Positions 1 to 12,500 of a DNA stretch of 64,000 bases are shown here, one piece after another. The position numbers and the translations under genes were made by a program. The notes beneath the pieces were generated by a model, which was not told the origin of the DNA, searched no databases, and saw only the letters and a program-made list of their open reading frames with translations. Position 1 is the first letter of the stretch. The number at the start of each line of letters is the position of its first letter. The DNA comes from Cutaneotrichosporon cavernicola (taxonomy: Eukaryota > Basidiomycota > Tremellomycetes > Trichosporonales > Trichosporonaceae), in assembly GCF_030864355.1 (NCBI RefSeq), contig NC_083396.1, positions 806,001-870,000 of the forward strand, written 5' to 3'.

Positions 1-471
1 TCACATTGACCGAGGGATGGGACGCCGCGGGGACATGCAAGAGGGGAGGGAAGTCCATTGGAACAAGAACTGGCGTAGGGAGCAGCTCGCGCGGCGTGAA
101 AGGGTGCTCATCGGGTGAAGTGTAGCGGCGCGCCTTGGCTGGGATTAGATCATTGGAAACTGGGTGGAGGCAAGGTGGTAAGGGTCAGGTGGGTGGGCTT
201 GGTGGAAGGCCGAACGCACCGTGAAAGCTCTCGGTCTCGCGGATGAACCAATTGAGAAGGGGCTCCTGGGAGCCCATTTCGGCCTCAAACGCGCCCGCCT
301 CGTAGATACGCTTGTTGCGCGCAAACTGGGCACGCTCGATCAACGCTGCTGTTAGCTGAGCTTCTAAAGAGACGCACAGAAGATGATAGTGTCCTCCAGG
401 CGGATGAGCTGGGTGCGGATGTTGTCCAGCGCTAAGAGTTCTGGGACGCTCGCGCCCGTGGTGAGGTTCAT
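1..471 (-). CDS. ARO7: Chorismate mutase (partial, C-terminus beyond the left edge)
   Basis: Converts chorismate to prephenate, the branch point to phenylalanine and tyrosine; the eukaryotic AroQ enzyme is cytosolic and controlled by Trp/Tyr. Exons on the minus strand are 471-378, 345-220 and 138-1 (open at the edge), with introns 346-377 (32 nt) and 139-219. The spliced protein starts [19 protein letters not shown] and goes on with [17 protein letters not shown], which is diagnostic of fungal chorismate mutase, then [12 protein letters not shown] and [16 protein letters not shown]. The acceptor of the first intron was placed after a second CAG because this yields the family-typical IIFSLIER. 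About 120 of roughly 260 expected residues are present. The catalytic C-terminal helix lies outside the window. Identification rests on motif recognition. Confidence 0.93.
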
Positions 472-1117
472 GGCTGCGGCGTTGAGTAATGAGTGTTAGA
501 CGAGACAAGTTGGGAGAAGGTATCAATGGATAGCTTGCCCTCACTCTTTCAGGCAACAAGTGGAGTGGAGGTGAGAATGAATTTGAATAATGCCGTGAGC
601 CACGTGTTTCTAACTATGCTCCACGGCGCCATCCAAAATCAAGAATGAGTAACGCTGTGATACTCCCCGTTTTATCCGGTATTGCGGCGGGTTTCGATCT
701 CATGTATCCGGTACGCAGACTGCCAACTATTCCGCGGGATTTCACAAACAACTCACTGTTTGAAACCCAAAGAACTATTCGACGACCACACGATCAGGAA
801 GGAAGGTATGGCTAATCCTAAAGAGAAGAGAAGCCGATGATAACTGATAACAGCAACTGATAACATCCAAAAGTTCAGATTGGCCGTTTCCGCTTCCTCA
901 TTCCTCACAAACACTTTGCCCACCCCTCACCTCTTAGTATCCAGGGCCAGCAAAGATCCAAGATCTAGTTTGACCACGTCGCCCCGATTCGCTTCGCGTA
1001 ACCAACAAGGATATGCATACAAGGAACTCTGGGCACTTCCTTGTACTACTAACGGCGTCCGTGGACAGGGTCCCACACGGCGCCTGCGCCTGTGCACGGC
1101 GCGTTCTATGACAAGGC
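472..1117. other. Intergenic: ARO7 upstream region and permease 3' side
   Basis: No gene is visible. The stretch lies upstream of the chorismate mutase start and downstream of the permease stop. Three TGATAA motifs cluster at 838-863 (listed separately). Short open frames here are without family resemblance. Confidence 0.6.
838..863. promoter_or_regulatory. Cluster of three GATA-factor-type sites (TGATAA)
   Basis: TGATAA occurs three times within 26 bases (GATAA at 839, 846 and 859), all in the same orientation and each fitting the fungal HGATAR consensus. They lie about 370 bases upstream of the ARO7 start. In fungi such sites bind nitrogen-catabolite-repression GATA factors. Function here is inferred from the motif only. 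Confidence 0.35.
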
Positions 1118-3219
1118 TTAGAAGAGCCAAGACGCAAGCTCGCCCCAGCGGCTGGTGGGCTTGTATTTCTCGTTGTCGTGCTTCTCCATCTCGTCGAGCT
1201 GGCGGCGACCAGTGAAAAAGTCGATGTCCCCTAGCTTGACCCACTTTGTACGCTTGGCAATCTTCCATCCAATCCACGCGACGGCAAAGATTAGTACGGT
1301 GATGTACGAGGCGATGAAGCTCGCCGTGTCCCAATTACCCTTGAGGAAGACGGTGAAGCCGCAGAAGATGATGATGAGGCTGAACCAGATGAAGCCGTAC
1401 CACGACAACCACGGCTGCCAGGGCGCCAGGTACGGCGAGTCGCGAGTGAGACCCTGCTTCTTAAGGCCATAGTAGTAGCGGAGATAGGAGAGGAGGATCG
1501 CCCACCAACAAAGCAAACCCGTGATGGCGCTCAGGTTGTAAAGCCAGTCAAACGCCTGGTTGGCCTGGGCTCCTCCCGTGTTGAGATACGCAAGAGGGCC
1601 GAAGAGGCCGGTCGCGAAGATGCACCAGTACGGCAGCCCACGCCGCGTGCATTTGCGGAAGAACTTGGGTGCCATGCCCTCGAGCGCGAGGGCATACAGC
1701 GTACGGCTTGAAGCGTAGAGATCCGAGTTTCCGGCCGACCAGGCCGCGGAGAGGATGACGGCGTTGATGACGGACGGCAGGCCCTTAATACCGGCATTCT
1801 CGATGGCGATGACAAATGGCGAGGCGGTCGCGTCACTGCTAGACTTGCCGCTGAGCAGGCGCGGCTCGTCGTACGGAACGAGGACCGAGATGACAAAGAT
1901 GCCGAGGACGTAGAAGAAGACGAGACGGAAGAAGACGCGGCGAATCGCCTTGGGTACAGTCTTGCGCGGGTTCTCGGCTTCACCGAGTGTGGTACCGATG
2001 ATCTCAGTTCCGATGAACGAGAAGGCGGCCTGCACGAACACGTTCCAGAACGCGAGAAACTGGCCCCAGCGGCCGCCGATGACGGCCGATCCGTTCTGGA
2101 TACTTATCTGGGCAAACGGACCTGGGTTGCGCCAATACCTGAAGCCGATGGCGTCGTGGTTCGGTCCACCACCACACATGAGGACGATACCCAGGATAAT
2201 GAGGCCAACAATCGCGAGAACCTTGATGAGGGAGAACCAACTGCGGTCAGCTCTGAACACGTGAATGAGCTGACAATTCCATCTCTCCATATGCCCTCGC
2301 TCCGAACATGTTGACCACATAGATGGCGACCATACACACGGAGATGTAAACGGCGGGGTTGGTTGTATTGTCCCAGTACGAGATGACGATGGCCGCCGCC
2401 ACAAGCTCAGTAGGCAGAGTGATGGCCCACGAGTACCAGTAGTTGAATCCAACCGCAAATCCGAGGGCAGGATCAACGAAGCGAGACGCGTAGTGTGTGA
2501 ACGCACCCGCGACAGGGAAGAGAGTCGCGATCTCACCAAGAGCCACCATCATCGAGTAGACCATGGTGGACATGAGGCAGTAACCGAGCCACAAACCGAC
2601 CGGGCCACCAGTAGAGAGGGCCGCACCTGATCCAATGAACAAACCTGCCGTCAGTGTCGGGTACGAGTTGCGTGGAGTTGCGTGGAGTTGCCGAGGAGTG
2701 GCAAGTCACAGCCAGGCCGGTGACTCGAAATGGAGAATTGGCTAACTGGCTGATCGGCGCCACCGCCACTGTCTGTGCACCCAAGATCCCAAGACCTTGG
2801 CCTCATTCCTTAACCCTTTGATGACTTTTGCGGCCCATGTATACCGTGTAGACATGTAAACAGTTTACACTGTACAGTACACAGTTACTCACCTGTTCCA
2901 ATGGCACCACCAATGGCAATCATAGCCATGTGGCGCTGCTTGAGCTGGCGCTTGACACCACCTTCGAGCTCTCCAAGGTCATTCAGCTCGCCCAGGCCTC
3001 CAGTCCCGGGCTCCACCCAGTGATACGGAGCTTCAGGATCATGCCGATCGTTGTACGCAGTCGAAACTTTGGTGCTGCCCTCCTCATACTTTGCTCAACG
3101 TTAGCCAAGTCAGGAGCGATGGCGTAAACAACAGAGTGCTCACATTCTGGCAGGGGTGTCTGTTGCGTTGGGTGGTAGGGGTTAAATCCCTTCTCCTCGT
3201 TGTCGTTGCTATGGTTCAT
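1118..3219 (-). CDS. Amino acid permease, YAT family (DIP5-like)
   Basis: A plasma-membrane proton-coupled amino acid importer of the APC/YAT superfamily, about 598 residues and about 12 membrane segments. Start at 3219 (MNHSNDNEEKGFNPYH). Four exons: 3219 to about 3147, about 3118 to 2893, 2644 to about 2272, and about 2237 to 1118. The intron at 2645-2892 is long (248 nt) and contains a repeated 10-mer near 2665-2690; the others are short. Visible landmarks are the first-helix motif IAIGGAIGTGLFIGSG, NYWYSWAITLP, RAYGEMEFWFSLIKV across the third intron, TEIIGTTLGEAENPRKTVP, and the family C-terminus IDFFTGRRQLDEM. The FWF junction was chosen because it restores the conserved YGE.EFWF..IK sequence. 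Best fit is the dicarboxylic/general permease branch; substrate cannot be told from sequence. Two GATAAG sites upstream suggest nitrogen control. Confidence 0.92.
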
Positions 3220-5164
3220 CGTGGTAGGTGGAGTAGGGGATAGATGGGGAGAGGGATGAGGGAGAGGAAGCGGCGACGGGCCACAGACAAAAAACTATCG
3301 GGGTTGGAGTCGGCACACGTCGGTGAATTTGTTGGGAAAGCCCCAGGATGTGTGGACAAGGTAAGACGCCGCACCAGGCTTCGACGACCGACTTTGACGG
3401 GGATGTGGAGATGGTGAATGCAAGTATGCCAAGGATGTCGATGGAGTGGTAGTGGTAGTGGTAGTGTGACCTCTGTGGAAAGAATGAGCGGGGATGAGTG
3501 TGCCCGGATGTAAGCGCTCTGTTCAGTTCCATCTCGGGCGTAAAGATGCATTGGATCATCTTCAGTCATTACGCCTGTTGATTGACATTGCATTGTATTT
3601 ATGGTCACGGGGTGAAAGGGTGGGGGTCACCGGCCAGGGATGATAAGGCACCCTGTAAGTCTGTATGATAGCTTTGTAAGAGACTGCAAATTGGGTTGCA
3701 GGATTTCAGGACTGGCAAATGATCGAAACAGCTCTCTACAAAGCTACAAAGGTCAAAGTTGTCACATGCCAAAGCAAATATACCTTTGAGCGCGATTGAG
3801 CGCCACCCAGGCCCAGAGGCACATGAACGTCGGCCTGAGTCTGCATGGAGCCCTCGGCACTCAGCAATTGGCACTTGGCACTTGGCACTGCAAGCTTATC
3901 TGCTCACCTCTCCACTCATGCTCCACTTTGCCATCACGGGTCACTCTCAGGTAACTAGTTCCACTGTCACGGCTTGTGCGGTATGAGCGCTCGTCGTCTC
4001 GGAAGTGGGACTGCCCACTTTGATTCCAACCCAACTGACCCCAGTCCCAACCCGTCAGAGCTCCAAGTGCCAAGTGCGTACTGGATTCGGAGTGACGGCA
4101 GCACCGACGTCGTCTCGGAGCTAGATATCAGGATGCTACGTCATAGCGTTACTCAATTCTGAACGACATGCATATTTGGTCACACCTCGCCATGTTAACA
4201 AATATCGCACACGCACATGGCGTTTCCACTGGTATTTCTATCTCGACCAACGGGAGCGACAGGTACCAAGACCTCCAGATGTGCGAGTTTGCCAGGTCGC
4301 CAAGAGGCCTCAGCGCGTTTCACCAGCAGAGACCGGGGCTTGCAAAGGCGGAAGCGGAGCAATGAAGTTGAGGCGACCGACTCATGTCTTGAGCGTATGC
4401 CGTCTTGGACTCACTCGTTCGACTTGTATCTGCGACATGCAACGATCTGGCCCGGACACACAAGCAAGTGGGGAGAGTTGCGCGAGCAACGGACGGTGGT
4501 ATACAAACTAAACCAGCATGTGTGCGCATCCAGTACTCGGTGGGAAAGTCACTCGCCCCTTACCATCATCAACCTGGTACCACAGCAGTTGACATTGACC
4601 GGAGAATGAAAGAAAGGGAGCAGAGCGCTGCAGAGCAGAAGAAGGGAGTCTGTGAAGAACCTTTTTACCGCGCCAAGTCGAGTTGTTCATGAGCCTAAAT
4701 ACAATGCCATTTCGGATGGGACAATTCATTAGGAAAGCGCGAAGGGTACGTTTTCGCGCCGATATACCCACGTATGGCTGCATAGAAGGGCAAGTAGTAC
4801 ATATTAACGCAGTTGTGTTCAGTTGCCGCTCTCTCCAGACTAAAACACGCGTGTTCCCTGGGTGGATCACCTCCACCAGGCCCTCTCTTGTCACGTGATG
4901 AAAACGTGGCCTTTCGAATGATGACTCGCAGGCGTTCACGTCGCTGCTTGATGATGCACTCACTGCACTTCACTTGTCTCACTTCACACATACCTCTCCA
5001 CAAGTATTCTGTCGACTTTATCTTCAGTTGGCACGACGCTCAGTGACGCTCTGAGACGCACACACCAGTGCCAGCAAGCGACGACGACAGTGCATTTCGA
5101 CACCAAACATCCCCACACCGCGACTGCCTTTTCCACACATCCGCATCCAATTCATCGCGCCACC
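3220..5164. other. Intergenic, 1.9 kb, divergent promoters of permease and DCP2
   Basis: No convincing gene. Several 60-150-codon open frames on both strands lack family similarity and overlap each other. The region holds two GATAAG sites and a short direct repeat of GGCACTT near 3861-3888. It should contain the 5' leaders of both flanking genes. Confidence 0.6.
3642..3900. promoter_or_regulatory. Two GATAAG sites upstream of the permease
   Basis: GATAAG lies at 3642-3647 (plus orientation) and its complement CTTATC at 3895-3900, where the minus strand reads AGATAAG, a perfect HGATAR site. They are about 425 and 680 bases upstream of the permease start. This is the arrangement expected for nitrogen-regulated permeases; binding is not shown by the sequence. 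Confidence 0.35.
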
Positions 5165-7823
5165 ATGCAGAGCCAAAGAGAATTGGTTCCTTGGACCGAC
5201 AACAGCGCCCCACAAGCGCAGAACGTGTCGCTTTATAACTCGTACCCCGACTCGCCGTCCTCTGAGCCACCAACTGGGGAGGAAGAGGACGCTGACGGGT
5301 TTGAGCTAAGCCAGCTCAGCCTTGACGAGGTGCTCGACGAACTCTTTATACGCTTCATCCATAACCTGCCTGAGAGGGAGCGGACGATCGACCGCTTACA
5401 CTGGTCGGCAGAGGAGGCGCACTGGTTCTACGAGGACTACGTGCGGCCATCGAATCCAACTCTTCCAGCCCTCACCCAGAAGGAGTTTACAAAACAGATC
5501 CTTGAGCTCGACGACTCGTACCGCGACCAGTATGACTTTGATGAGGAATGGAGGAGTTTCTTAAAGTACAAGAAGGTGGTGCCGTGCTGTGGCGGCATTC
5601 TGCTCAACCGCACCGGCGACAAGGCGTTAATGGTGCGAGGGTGGAAGAACGCGACCTGGGGCTTTCCACGAGGCAAGATCAACAAGAACGAGTCGCCGGA
5701 AGCTTGTGCCGTTCGCGAGGTGAGGTGACCAAAGGCAACGCTTACATCAGGTCCTAGAGGAGACTGGCTACGACATGGCGCCCTTGTTACAGCCCAACGA
5801 GTTCCTCAAGACGTTTATCAACGCCCAGGATGTCACCATGTACCTTGTCCTCGGGGTCGACGAGAACACTGTGTTCAAGACGAAGACGAAGAAGGAGATC
5901 GGTAAGATCGAATGGGTTCCCGTGCTCGATCTGCCGACTTGGACGAAACAGCGCAACCAGAAGCCCGTCGCTGGTGGCAAGCCCAAGCGATTCTTCAACG
6001 TCACTCCTTTCGTCAGTGGCATCAAGACGTTCCTCAAGAAGAACGGCATCACGAACCAGCCGCGAAAGAAAGTACGCGGTGGTGGCGTGCGGCAGCAAGG
6101 CGGTCGGGAACTGCAACCGTTCGCATTCGAGGCAGGGCCATCCAAGGTCCTGCGCGAGCTGCAACCCTTCTCGTTCAACGAGGCGCCCAAGCCCATTCCA
6201 ACTGACCAGCCCGCAACCGCGATGGATCACCTGTTTGACAAGTTCATCATCAACAAGGACCGGAACGACAAGCCAGCCCCACCGGCCCAAACGGCAGAGG
6301 ACCAAAACGACGACGACGTGCTCGCGCGTCTTCTGGGCAATATCGGACCTGTTTCTCACACTCCACCCACTCACACTGCAGGGCCCTATGCCTCACCCAC
6401 CAATGTCGCTGCTGCACACGCCGGGCCCTTCCTCCCCCCGCATGATACAAAGCAGGCCAAGCTCCTTCAAGTCATCCAGCATTCCCCACAGCCCGCTCCG
6501 CCGTCATCACCGCCAAATCAACAGCGCTCGGCACACCAGAACAGTCTACTGGCGGTGCTAGGCTCGCCGACAAAGCCCGTGCCCGCGCTGGTGTCTGCTT
6601 ACACTCCACAGCCATCTGTGTTGAGCGACGACGAGGAGCGCGCTCAGCGCCAGCGCGCCTTGCTCGAGAGCACGCTTCTAGGCTATCCACCTTCGCCGTT
6701 GAGCGCACTTGGGCACTCGCGCGGGGCGTCGCATGGTCCAAGCCCCTTCGGGCCCTCGCCGATACCCCAGAGCTGGTCTCCGTACCCACCCTCACAGCCC
6801 TCGGAGCAGTCTCCGTTCCAACCTTCGCAACCCCCGCAGACCCAGTCTGCGCAGCCGCCGCCCGTTCCCCAGGTCCGGCCTCAGCAGTACGAGTACGCTG
6901 CACAGCCGAATCAACAGCCGCCGTCCCCACCCCGCCAGGTGCCCCAGAACGAGCATCAGCGCAACCTCCTCGGCACACTGTTTGGGAAGACACCCCAGGC
7001 GCCGGCTCAGGACCCCGTTCCCACAAACTATGGGCAGCCGACACACGTGCCCGCCCCTCCACACTACGCCTCCGCTCGGCCCGCTGGCCAGCCTCCCGCG
7101 CCTACCAGCTACGGCCAGCAGAGCCAGCCTCCCGCGCCTGCCAGCTACGGCCAGCAGAGCCAGCCTCCCGCGCCTACCAGCTACGGTCAGCAAAGCCAGG
7201 CCCCTGCGCAAGCAGGCTACAGCCAACCTGGTCAGCAGCCCAACCCCGCCTATGTCCAGCCTGGTCAGCAGTCCTACGCCCAGTATGGTCAGCCAGGTCC
7301 CCAGCCTAACTGCAATTTCAGCCAGGCAAGTCAACCTCCCGCGCCTGTGAACTATGGCCAGCAGAGCCAGCAGCCCAATGCCAACTTTATTTCGGCGCAG
7401 CGCGGCGCCCCGCCGCCCGGCTACTACGGACACCAGCGCCAGCTGAGCGGTGGCTTGCCTGGTCAGCCAGGACAGGGCCGTCCCATTGGCGCCCCCATTG
7501 GCCTACCCGGCCAGCCAGGCCAGCCCCTCGCTCCCGCCGGCTGGAACATGCAGCAGCAATTCCAGTTTGCGAACCAAGGATTCTCTAGCCAGCCAGGTCA
7601 GCCTGGACAGGCGCCACCCCAACACCAAATGGGCCAGGGTTACCAGCACTACTCGCCTCAACAGGCTCAGCAGGGGTACCAGCCCCAACAGCAATACCAG
7701 CAGCCCCAGCAGCAGCTTCAACAGCCGCAACAACCGAACGCGCAGACGTCCCCGGCTATGCATCAGCCCATTCCACGTCCGCCTGTGAGTGGGTCGTTAC
7801 TTGGCCTCGCGGCTGGTCGTTAG
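5165..7823 (+). CDS. DCP2: mRNA-decapping enzyme DCP2
   Basis: Nudix hydrolase that removes the 5' cap from mRNA in cytoplasmic P-bodies. Exons are 5165-5719 and 5751-7823 (875 residues). The 31-nt intron 5720-5750 cuts the Nudix box, whose halves join as GFPRGKIN...AVREVLEETGYD at about residues 166-192 with the metal-binding glutamates kept. N-terminal to it is the Dcp2 Box A helical domain (ELFIRFIHNLPERER, EEAHWFYEDYVRP, about residues 55-110); Box B follows (FLKTFI..QDVTMYLVLGVDE and KIEWVPVLDLPTW). From about residue 330 the protein is low-complexity, rich in P, Q, S, G and Y, with a threefold 12-residue repeat at 7089-7196 (core SYGQQSQPPAP). Such tails in fungal Dcp2 carry Edc3/Dcp1-related short linear motifs and promote condensation. 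The ATG at 5165 (CACCATGC) is preferred over an in-frame ATG at 5090 that adds a His/Thr-rich leader. Confidence 0.95.
7089..7196 (+). repeat. Coding minisatellite in DCP2, 36 bp x 3
   Basis: Three nearly identical 36-bp units encode QPPAPTSYGQQS-type dodecapeptides. The third copy differs at a few third positions. Degenerate YGQ-containing copies continue to about 7370. Confidence 0.9.
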
Positions 7824-9530
7824 GATAGGGTGATGCTATACGATGCTATCGTAGCCACTTGTACTCTGTCGTATTTTGCGAAATGTGATGCAATAGTGTC
7901 AGTGTTGGCGATGATGATGTGCAGCAAGGCTGACTGCTAGTGACTAGCTCTGTCACCATCTTGGGTCCTCGTTTGCTGACTGGATCCGGTGTCGGGCTCT
8001 CTGAACCCGGACTGTGTTGGCTGTGTTTTGCGAAAGTAGAGGGTTAAGAGTTTGGCATTAATGTGACCAGGGCTCAGAATTAACAAAGGCTTAGATGTCA
8101 TTAGACATGATTGGAGGACCTTGACTTGATTAGGGTGGAGGATAAGGTCAGGACTGGAATGACCAGTATGGTTAGGCCGATTTGCCGAGAGCCGGGACCC
8201 AGCTCGAGTCAGGGATTATCAACTGGACCGGTTAAGCGAATCATCATAACCACCTCTTTTTCTGCCTCCAACCCCGGATTGTGCGGAGGACTTGAATGAC
8301 CTGAAACAAAATGGGACGATGGGACCAGAGCTTTAAAGCATATTCCGTATTCCCCAGCTTTAAAGTGAGCTGTAGGTATTAACGTTTGATAGCGACTGCA
8401 AGCGTCTTGTTCGGTACTGCTCTGAACTTTGTGTCCTGTGGCCTGTAGATCTGAAAGCGACTGTATGTATCCTGTTGAGTGTATGACATTGTGGGCCCTG
8501 AATGGTTTCACTCATCACTCACCTGTTCCACAACCTTTACACTGTACGCGTCAAACCCCGCATAATACAATACCAACACAAGCCCATACGCCACACATTG
8601 CCCACTCACATACGCCTCACACACACACACAACCACACTACCAACCCCTCCCTCACCCCCCTTCCCCTCCTCCCCCCCTCTTCCACCTCCTCCTTCCCAT
8701 CTCACCCATCTTCCTTCTCTCCATTCTTCACATCTCATCCCATCTCCCTCATAACCATTCATCGCGTATCATTACCAATATTGTTCCCTCTCACATTCAC
8801 ATCCTCATCCTCCCTTTTGATCTGCATCAACCACACCCCTCAACATTGCATTGTCAACAATCACCTCACTTCTTATCCGGCTTAACTTAAACCACGGCCC
8901 GCAAGTCGAACACACATAGTCGGCTAGTCGCGTTGTCCCCTTGACTCCATCAATTGGTCTTCCTTGTTTGCCCACAGTCGTCCCTTCTTCTGGATCTGGA
9001 TAACGCCTTGTTACGTGTCAAGTGCTACGCGCTACGCCCTACGTGATACGCCTTCCAAACGCTCAAACCTCGGAATCCCAATCCCTCCTCGCGTCCACCC
9101 TTTGTGACGCACACCAACCATTTCCGCACGCACATCTCGCACTACCCCAAACCCTCATCACACCCCACATACACAACAAGTCTTTGCTCTTCGACATATA
9201 CCTCATCCGCTCATCCAAACCACGACCAAGCTCGAGTCATTGTCCTCGCTCTACCTTCCCCCTTGCACATACACTCACCCAGCACTCGGGTTCCCTTCTC
9301 TCCACCTGTCAGTGTCCAATACCGCCCAATTTTGAAGGCGCGCACGGCCCCCATCCACCTCTTGGGCTTGGTCATTTTTGTCCTTCCTCACACACCATCA
9401 CAGTTTGGGACTGTGTCGACCCTCAAATACTCCCTCCTCCCTCCAGACGCATCGGTAACTACTCCGGTAGGCTTCGCGTCCAAGATCCGGCCAGCCGTCG
9501 TCGGCACACCGCCATCCCGTTGTTGCCGCC
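7824..9530. other. Intergenic, 1.7 kb, leader of the next gene
   Basis: No gene recognised. From about 8500 to 9500 the plus strand is strongly pyrimidine- and CA-rich (for example CACACACACACA near 8620), typical of a long basidiomycete 5' leader or promoter. Long open frames at 8429-8890, 9022-9591 and 9104-9613 reflect this skew (Pro/Ser/His/Thr only). Confidence 0.55.
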
Positions 9531-12500
9531 ATGGCGCCGGCCCTCTCTCGCGAGCTTATCGCCGTCCTCACCTCTCCACAAACAACACTAAACCAAGCCG
9601 CAGATGCCATTGAAGAGCATATCATGTACAGGCGCGCCAAGGGCGACACGCTGCTTGGCGTGGCCAGCAGCCTGCATAGCATGGAGAGCAGAGTGAGTTT
9701 GCCGCTCGCCCTTGTTCCCACGCCCAGCACTGACTTTTAGTCCGCCCGTCTCGCCCCGGCAATCCGCCAGGCGCAGTATGCGACTAACGTCCCACCATCG
9801 GCGGACCTGAACGCGCCTGTAGGGAGCGGATCGCTTGCCAGCGCATCAACAACACCGCAGGCAGTCCTCAACTACCTCCTGTCGTCCCCAGCACCTTCCC
9901 TTCTGACAGCTCGCAAAGTGATCCTCGAGTATGTGCTTAATCGGGAAGCACGGCTGCGTGAGAAGAAGCACGGCATCGGCGGCAAGGGCACGCTTGGGCG
10001 AGACGGTTTCGAAGAGATCGGAGCCCGCCTTGGTGAAATCGAGGACGGGTTGCGCGGCACAGGTGTGCTCGTTGGTGCCCACGCCGCAGCCGTGCCTGCT
10101 GTTCCCGACGAGGAGCTTGACGACCCCCGCAAAATGGGCCTCGCCCTTATTCTCTCCCTCCGGATGCTCTTATCGTACTTTACCCTCCCTGACCTCGCGC
10201 GGCAGCTGCTACTCCAGCATCCAACGGACGCAGAACGAACATTGGTTCAGCACATCCGTCGGCGCCTTCCGGGAGAAGGGCGATACAATGTCGGGCGCGA
10301 GCTTGAGTTTGTTGAAAGTCTGGTGAGTTTGGTTGCTGCGCAGTCAAGCGTATGACGTTTGCACTGCCCCATGTCTTACTCACCCTCCAGACGCTGAACC
10401 GCCGGCCTGCGCTGCGGCCCGCATTCCGCTCTGCTCGAGCGCGTACGTATCTTGCGGACCGTGCCCTATACCCGATCTCGTTGCCTGCGCCCTCCAAATC
10501 GGCGTGTATCAAGCTCCTCGCCGCGTTTATTCGCGACGTTGACGAGGCTGGCCCGAACGCTGCACAGTCGTACATGCAGGCGCCGCCCCTAAGTCACACC
10601 TTTTCTGTCACTGGCGGGTCACCCAGGGAAACCTCGTCCAGCGCCGGATACCGCATGAGGAAGGCTACGACTGGATCACCAATATCGACTCACACGTTGT
10701 CACCAGGGTCCCCATCCAGAACGTCTCATCTCCCATTGCCGCATGATCCTTCCCCACTGGAGAGCTACGCTCTTGAGCTCATCTCCGAGTTTGTGACGCG
10801 CGAGAAGCGCGATTACATGCTCAAGAACAAGTGGGTTAAGACGGGGCGTGAGCACCTCGGCAAAGACATCGCCGACATGGAGTCGATACTGTGTGTCGTG
10901 GGCAAATCGTACCCCGGTCCGCACGCACCTAGTCTCATGCCGATATTCCTCCAAGTTCGCCGAACGTTCGCGCTTCCGCCTACGTCTCTAGCGCAGAAGA
11001 TCGTGGAGCCATTCTACGACATGCTCCAATCCCCTCCTGACCCAGACTCGGTTCCCCTGCGTGAGCCGAGCGTGAGTAGCACGACTGCGTCGCTCTACGT
11101 CAACCCACGTCTTCCAGACGCCGATGCTCTGGATCTCATTGAGGAACTTCTTGAGAATGAGCGGGAGAAGGGTATCAACGCCGATGTCACGCACGAGAAG
11201 ACAATCGCTTGGTTGGAGGGATTGATCGGCCAGATGGTCAAGAGGGTGAGTCTGGGTCTTCTGATCCCGGCTGACACGCAGTTCCCTGATGGCTCGTATG
11301 AGACTGTCTTTGACCAGGCGAGATACCTGGCGGCGCATCCTCGTGTGTGGCCTGACGCAGCCAATTCCAGTGCCAACCCCGAACACCCACTGATGGCTGG
11401 AAGCAGCGGAGGCGAGTTCAATCACCGCCGCTCCAAGTCGTCCGCCCTCCCATCGCCAGACACGCCTAACATGCCAAGGTTCAGCCAGGAGACGATGTCC
11501 AGTGTAGGTGGGCATAAGAGGTCGGCCAGCATGCCGATGGGCTCTGGCTCGGTCACGGACGAGGGCTCGCGTCAGTCGGCGAGACTGTCGTCGGTTGGCA
11601 GCGAGACCAGCTACAACCACTGGGCTCCAATAGAGGCGCAAAGGGCGGTCGCGTCGCCCCCGATGTCGCCAAGTCAGGACGTCACCGAGGAGAGCTTGCA
11701 CAAAGGGGCGCACGAAGGAGTCACCAACGGCATCGATATGGAAGGGCTTGGGCTATTGGGCTTTGCTGCGTCAAGCTCGGTCACCCGCGCCAACGCTCCG
11801 CCAATGCTCAACCTGTACGTTCCTGGTCCCGAGCTCGACATAGGGTCATCGCTGGACACTCCGTCGCCCCGACAACCGATGAGTGGCGGTGGCATGTCGA
11901 ACAAGTCGGGGTCGAGCGGCAACGGCGGCTGGTGGGATGTCATCTCGCCCACTTCCGGGTCGCCGGGCGCTCCGAAGGTTTGGGAACAACCCAAGAGCCC
12001 GTCTGGACGATCCTCTCTGAGCCCAACCGGTCTAAGACACGACCTGAGTGCATCGACTGCTTCGTCATTGGCGCCACCGCCACAGGCTATAGCCGAGGAG
12101 GTGACGTCGACAAGCACACCGCCCAAAGCCCCGCTCCCTGGCGACTCGCCAATGACGCCGCAGATGGAGGCCCGCATCGCCATGTTAATGAATCCGGAGG
12201 TTGACGTCGATGCGACTCCCAAGGCGCCCGCAGAAATGCCGCGCATGCAGAGGCCGGAGATGTCGACAGCGGCCATGGAGGCACTGGCTAAACTCGAGGG
12301 CGTGCAGCTGCACGACGAGTCGTTGGCCAAGTTGGAAGGAGCGCACAAGACGAAGCCGTCTGCGGGATCAATTGCCATTCCCGAGTCGAAGGTCGGGGGC
12401 CAGAGCGCGGAGCGCGCTGAGCCGAAAGCGAACCCTTCTTCTTCGTCCAAGTCGTTCAAGGAATCGCCTCCTCCGGTGCCCAAGCCCCGCCCCCCGACCC

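Noticed and set aside
5090..5164. Upstream in-frame ATG for DCP2
   Set aside because: It adds a His/Thr/Pro-rich leader absent from the family; the ATG at 5165 has a better context and fits the Dcp2 N-terminus.
6250..7062. Long minus-strand open frames inside DCP2
   Set aside because: They mirror the GC-rich, P/Q-rich coding sequence on the plus strand and lack any domain.
8429..9613. Three overlapping open frames of 127-189 codons
   Set aside because: Composition is only Pro/Ser/His/Thr from a CA/CT-rich leader; no family motif, and the frames overlap one another.
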